Source: Hyphomicrobiales bacterium
GTDB taxonomy: Bacteria > Pseudomonadota > Alphaproteobacteria > Rhizobiales > Xanthobacteraceae
Assembly: GCA_017305515.1 (NCBI GenBank)
Contig: JAFKKP010000311.1
Span: 1-39,662 of the forward strand
DNA: 39,662 nt
Direction: 5' to 3'
The position numbers and the translations under genes were made by a program. The notes below the pieces were generated by a model. The model was not told the DNA's origin, did not search any database, and saw nothing but the letters and a program-made list of their open reading frames with translations. Shown here piece by piece: positions 37,101-39,662 of this stretch. Each line of letters opens with the position of its first letter. Positions within the stretch are counted from its first letter, which is position 1.

Positions 37101-38747
37101 TTAATAACCGCGCTGATAGGTCGGACGAGGCGGCTGGTATTGCGGGCGTGGCGGCTGATAGGGCTGCTTCTGCGCCTGGACGGGAGGCGCGACGTACTGA
37201 GCCCCCTGCCCCTGAACAGCAAGCGCCTTTGCCTTGTTCTGCACAGGAAGCAGCGCGAGGTCGGTCAGCCCGTCGGCGAGATCGCGGTAGCTGCGCTCGA
37301 ACTCGTCGCGGGAAATCTTGCCCTGCGTCAGCCGCCTGAGCAGCGGACGGAATTTGCCTGCGGCCTCGTCCACCGATTCATTGAAGTCGGAGATGGTCAG
37401 TCCAAGCTCCGCTGCGACTGTCCGTAAATCGAGATCGCCGTCGTAACTGCCGGACATTGCGGTCATCATCTCAAGCCCATTGAGCCGCAAGTCAGGATCG
37501 AGACCTGCTCGCGACATCGCATTGGAAAACCGTTTCACGTCATCATCGAGCAGCGCATCCATCTTTTCCTGAGGTGGATACAGTCCATCGACGACGTCTC
37601 GCACCTCGCGCGGAAATGTGCGTCCACTAAGCACCAGATTGCGGACCTCGTCCTTGGCACGTTCGAGACCGGCATCGGAACAGCTCATGCAGGAAATTCC
37701 GCGCGTCACGGTCACGATGCGTTGTGACTGGTCGCGGGCAACGCCGGGCAAACTGCGATCCAGGCGCTCGCCGGAGGCCTTGCTCAGGTAATATCCCTGA
37801 AAGCCGTTCGGCAGGCTGAAAAACGTCTCGCTGCTGTCATGGCTGAAGCCGTTGCCGCCGCCAGGACCTGTGGGGAAATCAAAGATGCTTTGCCGATCTT
37901 TGCCGCCGGCAAAGTCGTAGGTCACCCAGAAATAGCCTGTGCGCGACGGATGCCGTTCGACGATGCGGTTGTTTTGCGTGACGTTCGATTTTTCAAAACC
38001 GGCGCGCTGCGCGGTCAGATTCCTGATGTCGCCTGCAACGTCGATGCCCTGCTGCTGCGCGAAATCCTGAAATCTGTTCGGCAGCTTCATCAGCGAATAA
38101 TAAAGCTGCGGTTGCGTCGCGTTCGACGCCAGCCAGTCGGCTCGCACATAGGGCAGCGTCGTCGACGTCGTTTTCGCGAGCGTGCGGCTGAGTTCGGAAT
38201 CGGGCGATGCGGTGTATGGGTACGACGCGAGCAGGAAATTCCAGTCGTCGAGGCTCCAGCCGAGATCGACGAGATTGAAGCGGAGAATCGTTCCTTCCGG
38301 ATCGATAGCTTCCAGCTTCACGGCATCGGGTGTCCGGCTGAGCGAATTGAGCAATTTGATCGCGGCCTGACGATAAACCTTCATGGCATCTTCGCCGACG
38401 CAAAGATTGGCAAGATGCGTCAGCGTCAGATAACGCTGTGTGCTCTGTCGCGATTTGATGACCTTGTTAAGATCAGTGACCATGAACCCGACCATGTCAT
38501 CCGGGTCGATGAACTTGTGCGCGTCGCATGCGCTTGCAGGCGCTGTTACCGTTGCCGAAACTGCGCCCTGGCCTGCTGCGGTCGATTGCGCGTCGTTTAC
38601 AGATGGCGCAATCGTCGTTGACGGAACGACTGTGATCGATCGTTCTTCGGCGGAAAGTTGGGTTGGTGTCTGAACCAGAACGACGAGGAATGCGGCAGCA
38701 AAGCTGCACGCAATTTGTCGTCCAGCGCCGCGCGAAATGAATTTCAT
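37101..38747 (-). CDS. Secreted protein of unknown function with CMSCS motif
   Basis: Protein of 548 residues from ATG 38747; an in-frame ATG 48 bases upstream would hide the signal peptide. The signal peptide (CSFAAAFLVVLVQTPTQLSA, cleavage before EE) predicts export. The middle part includes LTHLANLCVGEDAMKVYRQA and a SLPNGFQGYYLSKASGERLD block. GISCMSCSDAGL, with Cys353 and Cys356, then follows. From memory, similar proteins have CMSCH, a c-type haem site, at this point; here Ser357 replaces the His, so haem binding looks lost. A helical C-terminal region (about 430-500) precedes a Pro/Gln/Tyr-rich tail with YQPPRPQYQPPRPTYQ. The function is unknown. Confidence 0.85.
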   Translation of the reverse strand: MKFISRGAGRQIACSFAAAFLVVLVQTPTQLSAEERSITVVPSTTIAPSVNDAQSTAAGQGAVSATVTAPASACDAHKFIDPDDMVGFMVTDLNKVIKSRQSTQRYLTLTHLANLCVGEDAMKVYRQAAIKLLNSLSRTPDAVKLEAIDPEGTILRFNLVDLGWSLDDWNFLLASYPYTASPDSELSRTLAKTTSTTLPYVRADWLASNATQPQLYYSLMKLPNRFQDFAQQQGIDVAGDIRNLTAQRAGFEKSNVTQNNRIVERHPSRTGYFWVTYDFAGGKDRQSIFDFPTGPGGGNGFSHDSSETFFSLPNGFQGYYLSKASGERLDRSLPGVARDQSQRIVTVTRGISCMSCSDAGLERAKDEVRNLVLSGRTFPREVRDVVDGLYPPQEKMDALLDDDVKRFSNAMSRAGLDPDLRLNGLEMMTAMSGSYDGDLDLRTVAAELGLTISDFNESVDEAAGKFRPLLRRLTQGKISRDEFERSYRDLADGLTDLALLPVQNKAKALAVQGQGAQYVAPPVQAQKQPYQPPRPQYQPPRPTYQRGY

Positions 38748-38932
38748 CGCAATCTCCAAGTTGGTGCGAAAGTCCAGGAGCTCTGACGCCGACAAGTCAA
38801 TCTTCTGTCCGGTCTCGACGCGAACGGCTCAAGTTTCGTTTAGTCCGCAACCCAAGGCAATTGCTTGGTCGCCGCCCCCAGCCTGCCGGTTCATTGCAAA
38901 AGCGGCTTTTGCAGCGCAGCATGAAGCGGAAG

Positions 38933-39662
38933 CTACGCAGGGTGCCTTGCAAGCTCCATGTCGCGCCGTGCGTTCATGCCGATCGCCCATTGGCCCGGCC
39001 GGAAGATGATGACCGCCAGATAGACTATAAGGACCAAAGTCCCGAACATGATGTCGTTATGATCGCGCGCAAATTCCGTGAAGCCTCTCGGCACAAGGTC
39101 GCGGGGAATGCCCGTACACCCCGCAAAGCTGAGCGCCAGCACAATTCCGCCGAGCCATCTGGTCTGATTGTCTTTCAGCCAAGCCGCCGTCAGAAGGAAA
39201 TACGGCAGGATTAGATTCACAAAGTGCGTGCGGCTCGTCATCGGCGACAGCATCAGCATCGCGATGATGAGCAGGCAGACTTCCACAGGGATGAGCGCAT
39301 TCGACCGCATCGAGTACAGGATCAGAATTCCAATCAGACCGATGAAGACAATCTGTGTCCCGCGGAGAATTTCCAGAAAGTATTGCTGGTAGTCGGTGAG
39401 ATAGACCGCGCGCGCGAGCGCGCCGCGCAGCGATAAATTGTAAATGTTGACGCCGTCCCAGAACGGCAGCTTGGCGGTCGAACCCTTCTCGAAAATTCCA
39501 GGTGCCGCGATATCGTTGATCCAAGTCACAAAATATCCATGCGACGAGCCTTGCGGAACAAGAAACGCGTCCTGCATGAAAGAAACTGCGACCAGAACGA
39601 GCGCGAAAATTCCCGCAGCGATGAATTTGCGCCGCACGATAAGGTAAGGCAAAAAAATCAGC
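38933..39662 (-). CDS. Multi-pass membrane protein, GT87-like glycosyltransferase, C-terminal part (partial)
   Basis: The frame is open to the window edge, so the N-terminal part of the protein is missing. The visible 240 or so residues contain several membrane helices (for example AAGIFALVLVAVSFM, IVFIGLIGILILYSM and CLLIIAMLMLSPM). An extracytoplasmic loop holds GVNIYNLSLRGALARAV, which fits the N-x-S-L-x-G motif of GT87 (DUF2029) polyprenol-phosphate-dependent mannosyltransferases. The CTGIPRDLVPRGFTEFARDH loop and a short basic cytoplasmic tail close the protein. It would act in membrane or envelope glycan synthesis. Family assignment is moderate because the N-terminal catalytic loop is outside the window. 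Confidence 0.7.
   Translation of the reverse strand, partial: LIFLPYLIVRRKFIAAGIFALVLVAVSFMQDAFLVPQGSSHGYFVTWINDIAAPGIFEKGSTAKLPFWDGVNIYNLSLRGALARAVYLTDYQQYFLEILRGTQIVFIGLIGILILYSMRSNALIPVEVCLLIIAMLMLSPMTSRTHFVNLILPYFLLTAAWLKDNQTRWLGGIVLALSFAGCTGIPRDLVPRGFTEFARDHNDIMFGTLVLIVYLAVIIFRPGQWAIGMNARRDMELARHPA

Noticed and set aside
37101-37170. Repeated proline/tyrosine-rich codons at the end of the secreted protein gene
   Set aside because: A low-complexity tail of two short units, common in exported proteins; not a DNA repeat element.

Overview
The window looks like the chromosome of an alphaproteobacterium of the Bradyrhizobium/Afipia/Rhodopseudomonas/Nitrobacter group (order Hyphomicrobiales). 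The grounds are a high-GC, housekeeping-rich gene set, the order dusB-ntrB-ntrC-ntrY-ntrX-D-amino-acid transaminase-hfq-hflX, the pair popZ-valS behind a TolC-type gene, the fused ispDF gene, and the series rlpA, dac, tmk, holB, metG, tatD, metallo-beta-lactamase-fold protein. This placement is from protein sequence and synteny as read by eye, not from a database search.

Layout. 1-8040: the end of a TolC-family gene, popZ (cell-pole organiser), valS, a long imperfect inverted repeat, mpg (base excision repair, minus), lipA and a RatA/COQ10-type START protein (plus), then cinA/pncC and ispDF (minus). 8284-18477: one long plus-strand block for nitrogen sensing and post-transcriptional control, namely dusB, the NtrB/NtrC and NtrY/NtrX two-component pairs, a D-amino-acid aminotransferase, hfq and hflX. 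18597-22613: an aldehyde dehydrogenase with a clear terminator, mazG, queC, a small DUF1272 zinc protein and a membrane-anchored nuclease.

22729-25773 is the accessory part and the most interesting piece. It is a complete transposon of about 3.03 kb, with imperfect terminal inverted repeats (20 of 23 positions match) and a perfect 8-bp target duplication TATATTGT. It carries an IS1595-type transposase plus five cargo genes: an unrecognised 260-aa protein overlapping a PIN-domain nuclease, two very small overlapping genes, and an opposing HNH nuclease. Both ends carry an inward-facing promoter-like sequence whose -35 box lies inside the terminal repeat. It inserted between the divergent nuclease gene and an acyl-CoA synthetase gene, without breaking either.

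25921-39662: the acyl-CoA synthetase converges on a minus-strand series (metallo-beta-lactamase-fold protein, tatD, metG, holB, tmk, dac), most of whose genes overlap or nearly touch. An epoxide-hydrolase-like gene on the opposite strand separates dac from rlpA. Then come a membrane cyclic-nucleotide-binding protein, tRNA-Ser(TGA), a secreted protein with a CxxCS motif where related proteins have the haem motif CxxCH, and the 3' part of a GT87-like membrane glycosyltransferase that runs off the window.
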